Positions 1 to 5,956 of a stretch of DNA of 10,133 bases are shown here, one piece after another. The notes under the pieces are model-generated. The model saw nothing but the letters and a program-made list of their open reading frames with translations, was not told where the DNA came from and made no database searches. The stretch comes from Dehalococcoidia bacterium (GTDB taxonomy: Bacteria > Chloroflexota > Dehalococcoidia > UBA6926). The position numbers and the translations under genes are program-made. The stretch is taken from contig JASLZO010000029.1 of NCBI GenBank assembly GCA_030754805.1, positions 1 to 10,133 of the forward strand, read 5' to 3'. Position 1 is the stretch's first letter, and every line of letters starts with the position of its first letter.

Positions 1-336
1 CTTGGCGATCTTCTGGCCGGCGGCCATGGAGAGGGTTCCACCTAGGACCGTGAAGTCGAACGCGTACACTGCGACGGTCCGGCCGTCGACCTTTCCATAC
101 CCGGTTACGACCGCGTCTCCTAGGATCCGGCGGTCGGCCAGGCCAAACTCCGACGTGTTGTGGGTAACGAACCCGCCCAACTCCATGAATGAGTCAGGAT
201 CCAGGAGGAGGTTGATACGCTCGCGGGCGGTCAACTTGCCGCGCGAGTGCTGACGCTCGATCGCCGCTTCTCCGCCGCCTGCTTGCGACGCCTCGCGCAT
301 GCGCGCGAGTTCGGCGAGTTTTTCCTCCATGGTCAT
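1..336 (-). CDS. Acyl-CoA carboxylase carboxyltransferase (beta) subunit, N-terminal part, cut by window edge
   Basis: The minus-strand frame stays open from 336 to the window edge, giving 112 codons that begin MTMEEKLAELARMREA. It continues with a segment like the start of PccB/AccD5/MmdA carboxyltransferases: a charged N-terminal helix, then HSRGKLTARERINLLLD, SFMELGGFV and AFDFTVLGGTLSMAAGQKI. These proteins transfer carboxylate from carboxybiotin to propionyl- or acetyl-CoA, or run the reverse decarboxylase reaction. The acyl-CoA-binding and oxyanion-hole glycines of the crotonase-like fold would begin around the GGTLS stretch; the rest lies outside the window. Two in-frame ATGs (336 and 330) are possible and neither has a clear Shine-Dalgarno; I chose 336 as the longer. 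The gene is divergent from folP. Substrate (propionyl-, acetyl- or methylmalonyl-CoA) cannot be fixed from this fragment. Family call is confident, subfamily is not. Confidence 0.88.
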   Translation of the reverse strand, partial: MTMEEKLAELARMREASQAGGGEAAIERQHSRGKLTARERINLLLDPDSFMELGGFVTHNTSEFGLADRRILGDAVVTGYGKVDGRTVAVYAFDFTVLGGTLSMAAGQKIAK

Positions 337-391
337 CTAGGGCAGGAACTCCCGGAAAATGGGAAATCAGGTAGCGAGACAGAACGAACGG

Positions 392-421
392 ATGGTAGCA
401 GAGCCCTATTCAGATTGACAA
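392..421 (-). promoter_or_regulatory. Candidate sigma70-type promoter for the carboxyltransferase gene
   Basis: Read on the minus strand, TTGTCA (421-416) and TACCAT (397-392) are separated by 18 bp, matching the -35 and -10 consensus at 5/6 and 4/6 positions. It would start transcription near 385 and leave a leader of about 50 nt before the ATG at 336. This is a pattern match only. Confidence 0.35.
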
Positions 422-452
422 CCAAAATGGGATGCTGCGGGTCGGTGGAATT

Positions 453-472
453 GCCGGGCCTTGATTCCCGGC
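453..472 (+). repeat. Small inverted repeat just before the folP ribosome binding site
   Basis: GCCGGG (453-458) and CCCGGC (467-472) form a perfect 6-bp stem around an 8-nt loop. It ends 7 nt before the GGGAGG Shine-Dalgarno sequence (480-485) of folP. It could be a leader hairpin or chance in GC-rich DNA. There is no T-run, so it is not a convincing terminator. Confidence 0.25.
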
Positions 473-492
473 GGTCGCAGGGAGGCCGGATC

Positions 493-1389
493 TTGACGAC
501 GGGGCCAACGCTCAGGCCGATGGAGATCGGCGGCCGGACGTTCGAATGGGGTACGCGGACGTTCGTCATGGGGATCATCAACGTGTCGCCGGAATCCTTT
601 TCGGGCGATGGGATCGCTGAGCCAAGCGCCGCGATTAGGCAGGGGCTGGCATTTGTTGAACAAGGCGCCGACATCCTGGACGTGGGAGGGCAGTCGACCC
701 GTCCTATCTACTCTGCGACGGTTGAAGCTTCCGTGCGTGGTGGGGGCTCAGGGACGCAGTATGAAGAACTGGATTCCGAACAGGAACTCAGGCGAGTGAT
801 CGAAGTGATCAGAGGCCTGACTGCCGCGACCGACGTTCCCATCAGCATCGACACGTACAAACCACCGGTCGCCCAGGGAGCGCTGAACGCCGGGGCGGTG
901 ATGATCAATGACATCTGGGGTTTGAAACATGACCCTTCGTTGGCCGGCGTTGCGGCGAAGGCCGGGGTACCACTGGTTCTGATGCACAATCAGGAAGGAA
1001 CGTCGTACGTTGATCTCATTCCGGATATCGTGGCCAGCCTCCGCACGAGTATCGGTAGAGCTCGGAGTGGGGGCGTGGGCGAGGAGAAGATCATCGTTGA
1101 CCCGGGCTTCGGGTTCGGCAAGACCGTCGCTGGCAACCTCGAAGTGATCAGGCGTTTGCCCGAGCTGCGCGAGCTGGGCCGCCCCATCCTGCTGGGCTCC
1201 TCGCGCAAGTCGACGATCGGGCGCATCCTTGACGAACCGGCGGATCACCGGGTCGAAGGGACCGCGGCGACCGTCGCGATCGGCATCCAGAACGGGGTAG
1301 ACATCGTTCGCGTCCACGACGTCGCGCAGATGGCGAAAGTCGTCCGAATGGCCGACGCGGTCGTGCGAGGTTTGATCAGTGAGGGCTGA
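493..1389 (+). CDS. folP: Dihydropteroate synthase
   Basis: FolP condenses p-aminobenzoate with hydroxymethyl-dihydropterin pyrophosphate to give dihydropteroate, the sulfonamide-sensitive step of folate synthesis, in the cytoplasm. Taking TTG 493 as start gives 298 aa, slightly above the family's usual 270-285. Visible motifs in order are MGIINVSPESF (pterin/pyrophosphate loop 1, about residue 26), GADILDVGGQSTRP (59-71), SIDTYKPPVA, MINDIWG, PLVLMHNQ, IVDPGFGFGKT, LLGSSRKSTIG (the Lys that contacts both substrates) and VRVHDV near the C-terminus. The start is decided by GGGAGG at 480-485, 7 nt before TTG 493. The reading frame is open back to 247 but that part has no FolP similarity; ATG 520 is the alternative. 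Loop 2 is odd: Glu of GGESTRP is Gln, and about 14 extra residues rich in Gly/Ser follow RP. The stop overlaps the folK region, so the two are probably co-transcribed. Confidence 0.95.
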   Translation: MTTGPTLRPMEIGGRTFEWGTRTFVMGIINVSPESFSGDGIAEPSAAIRQGLAFVEQGADILDVGGQSTRPIYSATVEASVRGGGSGTQYEELDSEQELRRVIEVIRGLTAATDVPISIDTYKPPVAQGALNAGAVMINDIWGLKHDPSLAGVAAKAGVPLVLMHNQEGTSYVDLIPDIVASLRTSIGRARSGGVGEEKIIVDPGFGFGKTVAGNLEVIRRLPELRELGRPILLGSSRKSTIGRILDEPADHRVEGTAATVAIGIQNGVDIVRVHDVAQMAKVVRMADAVVRGLISEG

Positions 1390-1391
1390 TT

Positions 1392-1946
1392 CTGACTAGA
1401 TTCGAACGCCCCGAAGAAGTCGACACGGACTCGCCCCTGAACCCCCGGTCGTGGGTCTGCCTCGGACTGGGATCGAACCTTGGGGACAGGCCGGTGAATC
1501 TCGAGATGGCCGTCGAACGTTTGAAGATGAATGTCACCTTTGACCAGGTTTCATCTTTGTACGAGACCGACCCGGTTGGGTTCGAGGATCAACCTGCGTT
1601 CGTGAATGCTGCGGCATCGGGCGGCACCGATCTGCCTCCGGAAGAGCTGCTGAAATTTATCAAAGGAGTCGAACTCAGCGCGGGGCGCGTCGAGACCGTG
1701 CTCAACGGCCCTCGAGTCCTGGACATCGACATCCTTCTGTTCGGCGTGGGCAAGCCACCGTCCGGTGCCGTCATCATGCGAACACCGAACCTGACGATTC
1801 CGCATCCACGGATGCATGAGCGCGCGTTCGTGCTAATTCCTCTCACCGAGATCGAGCCTTTGCTGACCCACCCTGTTCTCGACAGGAACATGCGTGATCT
1901 GGCCCGCGAAGTCGGCAGCAAGGGTGTCCGGAAACTCCTTTCATGA
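1392..1946 (+). CDS. folK: 2-amino-4-hydroxy-6-hydroxymethyldihydropteridine pyrophosphokinase (HPPK), non-canonical start
   Basis: HPPK moves pyrophosphate from ATP to 6-hydroxymethyl-dihydropterin, making the substrate that FolP uses. The family signature is complete: SWVCLGLGSNLGDR at the first strand, YETDPVG..DQPAFVNA in the pterin-binding part, then GPRVLDIDILLFG, which holds the DxD magnesium ligands, and LTIPHPRMHERAFVLIPLTEI. The first GTG in frame (1494) lies inside the conserved N-terminus and would delete GLGSNLGDR, so it cannot be the true start. The frame is open upstream only to a TGA at 1380-1382, and in that stretch there is no ATG, GTG or TTG. I place the start at CTG 1392, 6 nt after GAGGG (1381-1385), giving 184 aa; ATT 1389, CTG 1386 and CTG 1437 are alternatives. 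The start falls 3 nt after the folP stop, so translational coupling is likely. Function is very sure, the start is not. Confidence 0.9.
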   Translation: MTRFERPEEVDTDSPLNPRSWVCLGLGSNLGDRPVNLEMAVERLKMNVTFDQVSSLYETDPVGFEDQPAFVNAAASGGTDLPPEELLKFIKGVELSAGRVETVLNGPRVLDIDILLFGVGKPPSGAVIMRTPNLTIPHPRMHERAFVLIPLTEIEPLLTHPVLDRNMRDLAREVGSKGVRKLLS

Positions 1947-1993
1947 CGTGGAGCAGAGCTTCCCTTCTCCAATAGGGCTCAGGTAGGCGCGTT

Positions 1994-1999
1994 TATACT
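1994..1999 (+). promoter_or_regulatory. -10 box (TATACT) immediately upstream of lepA
   Basis: TATACT matches the TATAAT consensus at 5 of 6 positions. It ends 9 nt before the lepA ATG, so transcription would begin about 2-3 nt from the start codon, leaving a nearly leaderless mRNA. No TTGACA-like -35 is seen at 16-18 bp, and no Shine-Dalgarno precedes the ATG (only GGCGGCGCC), which fits leaderless initiation. Confidence 0.45.
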
Positions 2000-2008
2000 G
2001 GCGGCGCC

Positions 2009-3838
2009 ATGGAGCCGCAGTTCATCCGTAACTTCTCGATCATCGCGCACATTGATCACGGAAAGTCGACACTGGCGGACAGGCTGCTCGAAAGAACCGA
2101 AACGGTTGACCGCCGCGACATGCAGGAGCAGCTCCTTGACCAGATGGAGCTCGAGCGTGAACGGGGCATCACGATCAAGGCCCAGGCGGTCCGCATGCTC
2201 TACAAGGCGGCGGACGGGTGCACCTATCAACTCAACTTGATTGATACGCCGGGTCACGTGGACTTCAGCTACGAGGTTTCGCGCAGCCTGGCGGCGTGCG
2301 AAGGGGCGGTCCTCGTCGTCGATGCGTCCCAGGGGATCCAGGCGCAGACGCTCGCCCACACTCTGGTCGCGGCGGGTCTTGGGATCGACTTCGTTCCGGT
2401 GGTGAACAAGATCGACCTACCTTCCGCTCGGGTGGATCAAGTAACTGAGGAGTTGGGGGAAGTGCTCGCGATCCCCCCCGAGGACGTGATCTATGCGTCT
2501 GCCAAGGAGGGCAGGGGGGTCGCCGAAGCCCTGGAGGCAATCGTCGAAACGGTTCCGCCGCCGAATGGAGATCCGAATGCGGCCTTGCGGGCTCTAGTGT
2601 TCGACTCGAAGTACGACACGTACAAGGGGGTCATCGCTTATGTCCGGGTCTTCGACGGTTCTGTGCCGCCCCGCACGAAGCTTCGACTCATGTCGAACGA
2701 TCGCGAGATCGAACCGCTCGAACTCGGAACATTCAGTCCCTGGCTTACTCCACTTGAGGGCGGCCTTGGGAGTGGCGAGGTCGGTTACATTGCCACAGGT
2801 CTGAAAGACGTGCGCGAATGTCGAGTAGGGGACACGATCACGCTGAATTCGGACCCCGCAGAGGATGCTCTCCCCGGGTACCGCCCGTTGAAGCCGGTCA
2901 TATTTGCCGGGTTCTACCCTTCGGACGGCACCGAGTATTCGGCACTTAGAGATGCCCTGGAGAAGCTCCAGCTGAACGACGCTGCCTTGACCTTTGAACT
3001 GGAAAATTCGCTAGCCCTTGGATTCGGCTTCCGGTGCGGATTCCTGGGCCTGCTGCATATGGAAATCGTTCGCGAGCGCCTGGAACGGGAGTACGCGATC
3101 GACGTGCTCATCACCGCCCCCGGCGTCGCGTACGAAGTCCAGAGGACCGACGGGGTGGTTATGTTGGTTGAGAACCCGGCGGATCTCCCGAACCCCACTC
3201 TCATCGAGAAGATCAGCGAGCCGTGGATCCGCGCGGCGATCCTTGCCCCGAACGACGTGGTCGGGCCAATCATGGAGTTGATGGCGGAACGCCGGGGGGA
3301 GTACAAAAAGATGGAGTACATCCAGACGGGCGCCGGCTCGGTCGGGGGCACCGCCAGGGTGATCATCGAATACGAGATGCCGTTGGCCGAGATGTTGGCC
3401 GACTTTTTCGACCAACTGAAATCACGCACTCAGGGCTACGCGTCACTCGATTACGAGCTGATCGGCACGCGGGAATCCGACCTCGTGCGACTGGACATCC
3501 TGGTGAACGAGCAGCCGGTCGATGCGTTGGGCACGATTTGCCACCGTTCAGAGGGATACAAGCGAGGCAAAGCACTCGTTTCCAAGCTCCGGCAGACGAT
3601 TCCGCGACAGCTTTTCGACGTTCCGATCCAGGCGGCGGTCGGTGGACGGATTATCTCGCGCGAGACAGTCCGAGCGCTGCGCAAGAATGTCTTGGCCAAA
3701 TGCTACGGCGGCGACATAACGCGGAAACGGAAACTGCTGGAGAAACAGGCCGAAGGGAAGCGGCGTATGCGGCGCATCGGAAACGTTGAGGTTCCCCAGG
3801 AAGCCTTCCTGGCGATGTTGAAGCTAGAGGACGATTAG
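2009..3838 (+). CDS. lepA: Elongation factor 4 (ribosomal back-translocase GTPase LepA)
   Basis: LepA/EF4 is a translational GTPase that binds the ribosome in place of EF-G and can reverse faulty translocation; it also aids 30S assembly and stress survival. The 609-aa product has the full family length of about 600. G motifs are intact: AHIDHGKST (13-21), RERGITI (switch I), DTPGHVDF with catalytic His83, NKID (133-136) and SAKEG. Domain II and the EF-G-like domains III and V follow (GFRCGFLGLLHMEIVRERLE; GSVGGTARVIIEYEMPLAE). The LepA-specific C-terminal domain is present (CYGGDITRKRKLLEKQ, ending in basic residues then LEDD). The ATG at 2009 is the only sensible start. Gap to folK is 62 nt and has its own -10 element, so lepA may be a separate transcript. 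It converges on glmU with 6 nt between stop codons. Confidence 0.97.
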   Translation: MEPQFIRNFSIIAHIDHGKSTLADRLLERTETVDRRDMQEQLLDQMELERERGITIKAQAVRMLYKAADGCTYQLNLIDTPGHVDFSYEVSRSLAACEGAVLVVDASQGIQAQTLAHTLVAAGLGIDFVPVVNKIDLPSARVDQVTEELGEVLAIPPEDVIYASAKEGRGVAEALEAIVETVPPPNGDPNAALRALVFDSKYDTYKGVIAYVRVFDGSVPPRTKLRLMSNDREIEPLELGTFSPWLTPLEGGLGSGEVGYIATGLKDVRECRVGDTITLNSDPAEDALPGYRPLKPVIFAGFYPSDGTEYSALRDALEKLQLNDAALTFELENSLALGFGFRCGFLGLLHMEIVRERLEREYAIDVLITAPGVAYEVQRTDGVVMLVENPADLPNPTLIEKISEPWIRAAILAPNDVVGPIMELMAERRGEYKKMEYIQTGAGSVGGTARVIIEYEMPLAEMLADFFDQLKSRTQGYASLDYELIGTRESDLVRLDILVNEQPVDALGTICHRSEGYKRGKALVSKLRQTIPRQLFDVPIQAAVGGRIISRETVRALRKNVLAKCYGGDITRKRKLLEKQAEGKRRMRRIGNVEVPQEAFLAMLKLEDD

Positions 3839-3853
3839 CAGATTTTAATCGTC
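3830..3853. terminator. Bidirectional terminator-like inverted repeat built from the lepA and glmU stop regions
   Basis: GACGATTA (3830-3837) and TAATCGTC (3846-3853) form a perfect 8-bp stem with an 8-nt loop between two convergent genes. The stem includes both stop codons and the final Asp codons of both proteins. There is a short T-rich stretch (3843-3846) but no proper T-tract after either arm. It may block read-through in both directions; strength cannot be judged from sequence. Confidence 0.4.
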
Positions 3854-5230
3854 GTCCGTTCCCTGCCTGGAGGCGGATCGCAGAACTCGTGTCGGCACTC
3901 CCGCAACCAGTGTCTGCGGGGGCACATCCTCCGTTACGACGGACCCCGCGCCGGTCGACGACTCGGCTCCCACGCTGACAGGCGCAACCAGCATCGTGTC
4001 GCTTCCGATGAACGCGTGGTCACCGACCACGGTGCGGTGTTTGTCCACGCCATCGAAGTTGCACGTGACCACGCCCGCTCCCAGGTTGACGGCATCTCCA
4101 ATCTCCGCGTCCCCGACGTACCCGAAATGGCCCATGGCTACGTCGCGGCCCAACCTGCTCGCCTTGACCTCTCCGAAGTTGCCGATATGGACTCCTTCCG
4201 ACAGGTATGCACCCATTCTGAGGTGACTGAACGGACCGACATCGACGTGGTCTTCGAGTGTCGCTCCCTCGAGCACTGAACTCAGCACACGGCATTCGTT
4301 CCCGATCGTAGTGTCGTCAATCTGCGCCCCGGGACCGATCTCACACTCCTCGCCGATGGTGGTCGTCCCGGTGATGTGGGTATTGGGCAGGATCAACGTG
4401 TCGCGCCCGATGGATATTCCCTGGTCCACATACGTTGTATCGGGGTCGGAGATCGTCACCCCCGAAAGCATCAGGGCTTCGAGCGTCCGTCGACGAAGTT
4501 CTCGCTCCGCTTCTGCCAGATCGACCCGCGTGTTGATCCCGAGCCCTTCCCAAGGGTCTTCCGCCAAGTGGACCGCGACCCGTTGGCCAGCGGTGGAGGC
4601 CATCTCGACGAGGTCGGTGATCAAGTACTCGCCCGAATCCCGCTGAGGGAGCCGCGGCAGATGCGCAGTCAACCACTCGACGTCGAAGGAGTAAGCACCG
4701 ACGTTCACCGGGTCCAGCGTTGCTTCGATTTGGTCCCTCGCTTCGACGATGGCCTCGACTGAACCATCGTTGGCAATCGTCAGTCTCCCGAGGCCTGAAG
4801 AGAGCGCCTCCTCGCTCCCCAGGACCGCCATCACAGCGTCTTCTGTATCACCGATCTCGGCGAGGGCTCGGATGCTCTCCGATGAGACAAACGGAGTATC
4901 TCCGTTCAACACCACGAGCATCCTGGGAGGCGAATTGCCGAACGATCGAAGCGCGGAACGGACCGCGCCGCCCGTTCCATCGTGCTCCTGTTGAACCGCG
5001 TACTGATACGTTTCTCCGATTGCCTCCGGCAGGGTTCTGGACCCGTCGTGAAGCAGCGTGATGGGACCGACTCCGGCGCCCTTCGCCGCGTTCAGGACGT
5101 GGGAGACGATACTCTTCCCGCCAAGCGGGTGGAGCGGCTTCGGGACCCGAGAATTCATGCGCGTCCCGGCTCCCGCGGCCAGGACGATACAGGCCCAATC
5201 CGATCGATTTCCGTTGGTTCTTTCGTCCAT
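3845..5230 (-). CDS. glmU: Bifunctional UDP-N-acetylglucosamine pyrophosphorylase / glucosamine-1-phosphate N-acetyltransferase
   Basis: GlmU acetylates glucosamine-1-phosphate and then couples it to UTP, producing UDP-GlcNAc for peptidoglycan and other glycans. At 461 aa it has the standard length (about 456 in E. coli). The N-terminal Rossmann-like pyrophosphorylase domain shows LAAGAGTRM (17-25) with PK at 30-31, QQEHDGTGGAV, LNGDTPFV (the metal-binding Asp), NVGAYSFD and GINTRVDLAEAE. The C-terminal left-handed beta-helix has repeated hexapeptides, then EGVHIGNFGEVKAS, MGHFGYVGDAEIG (His is the acetyltransferase base), NLGAGVVTCNFDG and FIGSDTMLVAPV. ATG 5230 is preceded by GAGGT about 7 nt upstream. 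That ribosome binding site lies inside a 10-bp inverted repeat, see the leader entry. glmU is convergent with lepA, and a thioredoxin-reductase relic lies just upstream on the same strand. Confidence 0.97.
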   Translation of the reverse strand: MDERTNGNRSDWACIVLAAGAGTRMNSRVPKPLHPLGGKSIVSHVLNAAKGAGVGPITLLHDGSRTLPEAIGETYQYAVQQEHDGTGGAVRSALRSFGNSPPRMLVVLNGDTPFVSSESIRALAEIGDTEDAVMAVLGSEEALSSGLGRLTIANDGSVEAIVEARDQIEATLDPVNVGAYSFDVEWLTAHLPRLPQRDSGEYLITDLVEMASTAGQRVAVHLAEDPWEGLGINTRVDLAEAERELRRRTLEALMLSGVTISDPDTTYVDQGISIGRDTLILPNTHITGTTTIGEECEIGPGAQIDDTTIGNECRVLSSVLEGATLEDHVDVGPFSHLRMGAYLSEGVHIGNFGEVKASRLGRDVAMGHFGYVGDAEIGDAVNLGAGVVTCNFDGVDKHRTVVGDHAFIGSDTMLVAPVSVGAESSTGAGSVVTEDVPPQTLVAGVPTRVLRSASRQGTDDD

Positions 5231-5234
5231 AGCG

Positions 5235-5349
5235 CCAACCTCGTTCCAGCAGCGGGAACCCCCGCTGGAGTTATTGCGGTGCCATGCTATTCGGTGGCTT
5301 CGGAAGGGGTCAACGAACTACGAGGTTGGTCAGGAAGTGGAACCCTCGT
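5235..5349 (-). promoter_or_regulatory. glmU 5' leader with mutually exclusive pairings around the ribosome binding site
   Basis: Read on the minus strand, three short elements occur in order: ACGAGG (5349-5344, inside GAACGAGGGTT), its complement CCAACCTCGT (5329-5320), and ACGAGGTTGG (5244-5235), which contains the glmU Shine-Dalgarno. The middle element pairs perfectly over 10 bp with the third, hiding the ribosome binding site. It can instead pair with the first over about 8 bp with one bulged G. A compact hairpin (AGCGGG / CCCGCT, 5266-5251, with flanking TCC/GGA) sits directly upstream of the Shine-Dalgarno. This geometry resembles an on/off leader. No ligand or known riboswitch family is recognised, and no firm promoter is seen. 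Pairings are seen, the switching role is inferred. Confidence 0.35.
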
Positions 5350-5545
5350 TCAGGCCCCCCCAAGCATCCAGGTGGCCGCTACGCCCTCGCGTGTCGCGGA
5401 TACCACCTGTTTGGCGCTGCCGGACCGGACATCACTCGCCTTATAGACTCCCGAGCATATTCGTCTGGAGCGTGGCGCCGGTCTTCACGTTCCTCAAGAC
5501 GATGGAGCGCAACCGACTGTCGCCCTCCATCTCGACCACTTCCAT
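5350..5545 (-). pseudogene. Relic of a thioredoxin-reductase-like FAD/NAD(P)H oxidoreductase (internal deletion and frameshift)
   Basis: Two minus-strand frames carry adjoining pieces of one family. Frame one, 5545 down to a TAA at 5441, reads MEVV followed by EMEGDSRLRSIVLRNVKTG. This resembles the segment of TrxB-type reductases before the second FAD-binding part (usual form V.EI.GDGRV..V.LRNV.TGE). Frame two, about 5454 down to TGA 5350, reads SGVYKASDVRSGSAKQVVSAT and on to GVAATWMLGGA. This resembles the C-terminal GVFAAGDVR.GSAKQVV.A.GEGA.AA signature that binds FAD. The Gly of AAGDVR has become Ser, and the Gly of GEG has become Arg. An intact enzyme is about 310-550 aa; here the NADPH domain, the CxxC and the N-terminal FAD domain are missing, and the surviving pieces are joined out of frame near 5445-5470. 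The 34-codon open stretch alone should not be called a gene. The relation to a thioredoxin-type partner is lost. Confidence 0.72.
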
Positions 5546-5549
5546 GGCC

Positions 5550-5564
5550 AGGTTCTGTGAACCT
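5550..5564. promoter_or_regulatory. Perfect 15-bp hyphenated palindrome, operator-like
   Basis: AGGTTC-TGT-GAACCT is a perfect 6-bp inverted repeat with a 3-bp centre, about 91 bp upstream of the glutaredoxin start. On the minus strand a good -10 hexamer, TACAAT (5574-5569), ends 5 bp from it, so the palindrome would overlap that start site. On the plus strand TATGCT (5573-5578) lies just downstream. No matching -35 is seen on either strand. It may be an operator left over from the decayed oxidoreductase or serving the glutaredoxin gene, or only a hairpin. Confidence 0.35.
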
Positions 5565-5655
5565 CCTGATTGTATGCTGCGGAGTCGCTTGGTAATGAAT
5601 GACTACAAATCAGTGTGCGGCGTAGAAAATGACGGCTCGAAAGGGGGGCATTGCG

Positions 5656-5919
5656 ATGACTACGGCCGAAACGCGAGACACCATCCTGATGTATGGCACC
5701 ACGTGGTGCAGCGACTGTGCTCGCTCCAAGCGATTCCTCGATAGCCGGTCGATCCCGTTCGAGTGGATCAACATCGAAGAAGCCACCGAGGCCGTTAAAA
5801 TCGTGCGTGATCTGAACAATGGCATGCAGATTATTCCGACGATTGTCCTTCCTGACGGGAAGGTCCTTGCGGAGCCTTCCGATGGAGAACTTGCTCGGGC
5901 GCTGGATCTCACGACCTGA
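5656..5919 (+). CDS. Glutaredoxin family protein (mycoredoxin-like, CxxC)
   Basis: This is an 87-aa single-domain thioredoxin-fold protein that should reduce disulfides or mixed thiol adducts in the cytoplasm. The start region MTTAETRDTILMYGTTWCSDCARSKRFLD contains the active site WCSDC (Cys-Ser-Asp-Cys, a dithiol type). The cis-proline segment IIPTIVLPDGKVLAEPS follows, the usual place for glutathione or mycothiol contact. I chose ATG 5656 because AAGGGGGG ends 7 nt before it; an in-frame ATG at 5629 would add nine residues of no family similarity. The order and spacing resemble actinobacterial mycoredoxin-1 and the related Chloroflexota proteins, so the low-molecular-weight thiol may not be glutathione. 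It is followed after 37 nt by cysS on the same strand, probably one operon, and its upstream neighbour is a decayed thioredoxin-reductase-like gene. Confidence 0.9.
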   Translation: MTTAETRDTILMYGTTWCSDCARSKRFLDSRSIPFEWINIEEATEAVKIVRDLNNGMQIIPTIVLPDGKVLAEPSDGELARALDLTT

Positions 5920-5956
5920 TTCGTGGATCGACAAACGATGGGGTAGGGGGCCGCGT

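Noticed and set aside
415..420. Plus-strand TTGACA as a -35 for folP
   Set aside because: No AT-rich -10 follows at 15-19 bp; the overlapping minus-strand TTGTCA has a better partner.
247..492. N-terminal extension of folP back to GTG 247
   Set aside because: The extra 82 residues have no DHPS similarity and overlap the divergent carboxyltransferase gene; a good ribosome binding site precedes TTG 493.
5369..5409. CAGGTGG ... CCACCTG inverted repeat with nested stems, a possible structured RNA
   Set aside because: It falls inside the codons of the reductase relic (KQVVSATREGVAATW), so the pairing is most simply a by-product of former coding sequence; only covariation would revive it.
5441..5545. 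34-codon minus-strand ORF with high GC at third positions as a possible leader peptide or small protein
   Set aside because: The residues match a segment of thioredoxin-reductase-like proteins, and the C-terminal segment follows in another frame, so it is better read as a pseudogene fragment; its coding-like base use is inherited.
5284..5595. 103-codon plus-strand frame in the glmU-glutaredoxin gap
   Set aside because: No recognisable motifs, Arg/Ser-rich composition and no ribosome binding site; the minus strand of the same DNA has clear reductase pieces.
5231..5655. Possible tRNA or SRP/RNase P RNA in the gap upstream of glmU (a tRNA-Gln lies near glmU in some actinobacteria)
   Set aside because: No GTTCRANYC T-loop, no CCA-bounded acceptor stem and no GAGGAAAGTCC or AGGTCCGGAAGG-type core was found on either strand.
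5058..5744. 228-codon plus-strand frame covering the glmU 5' end, the gap and the start of the glutaredoxin gene
   Set aside because: It overlaps two sure genes in other frames and shows no family similarity; the gap part is better explained by the minus-strand reductase relic.
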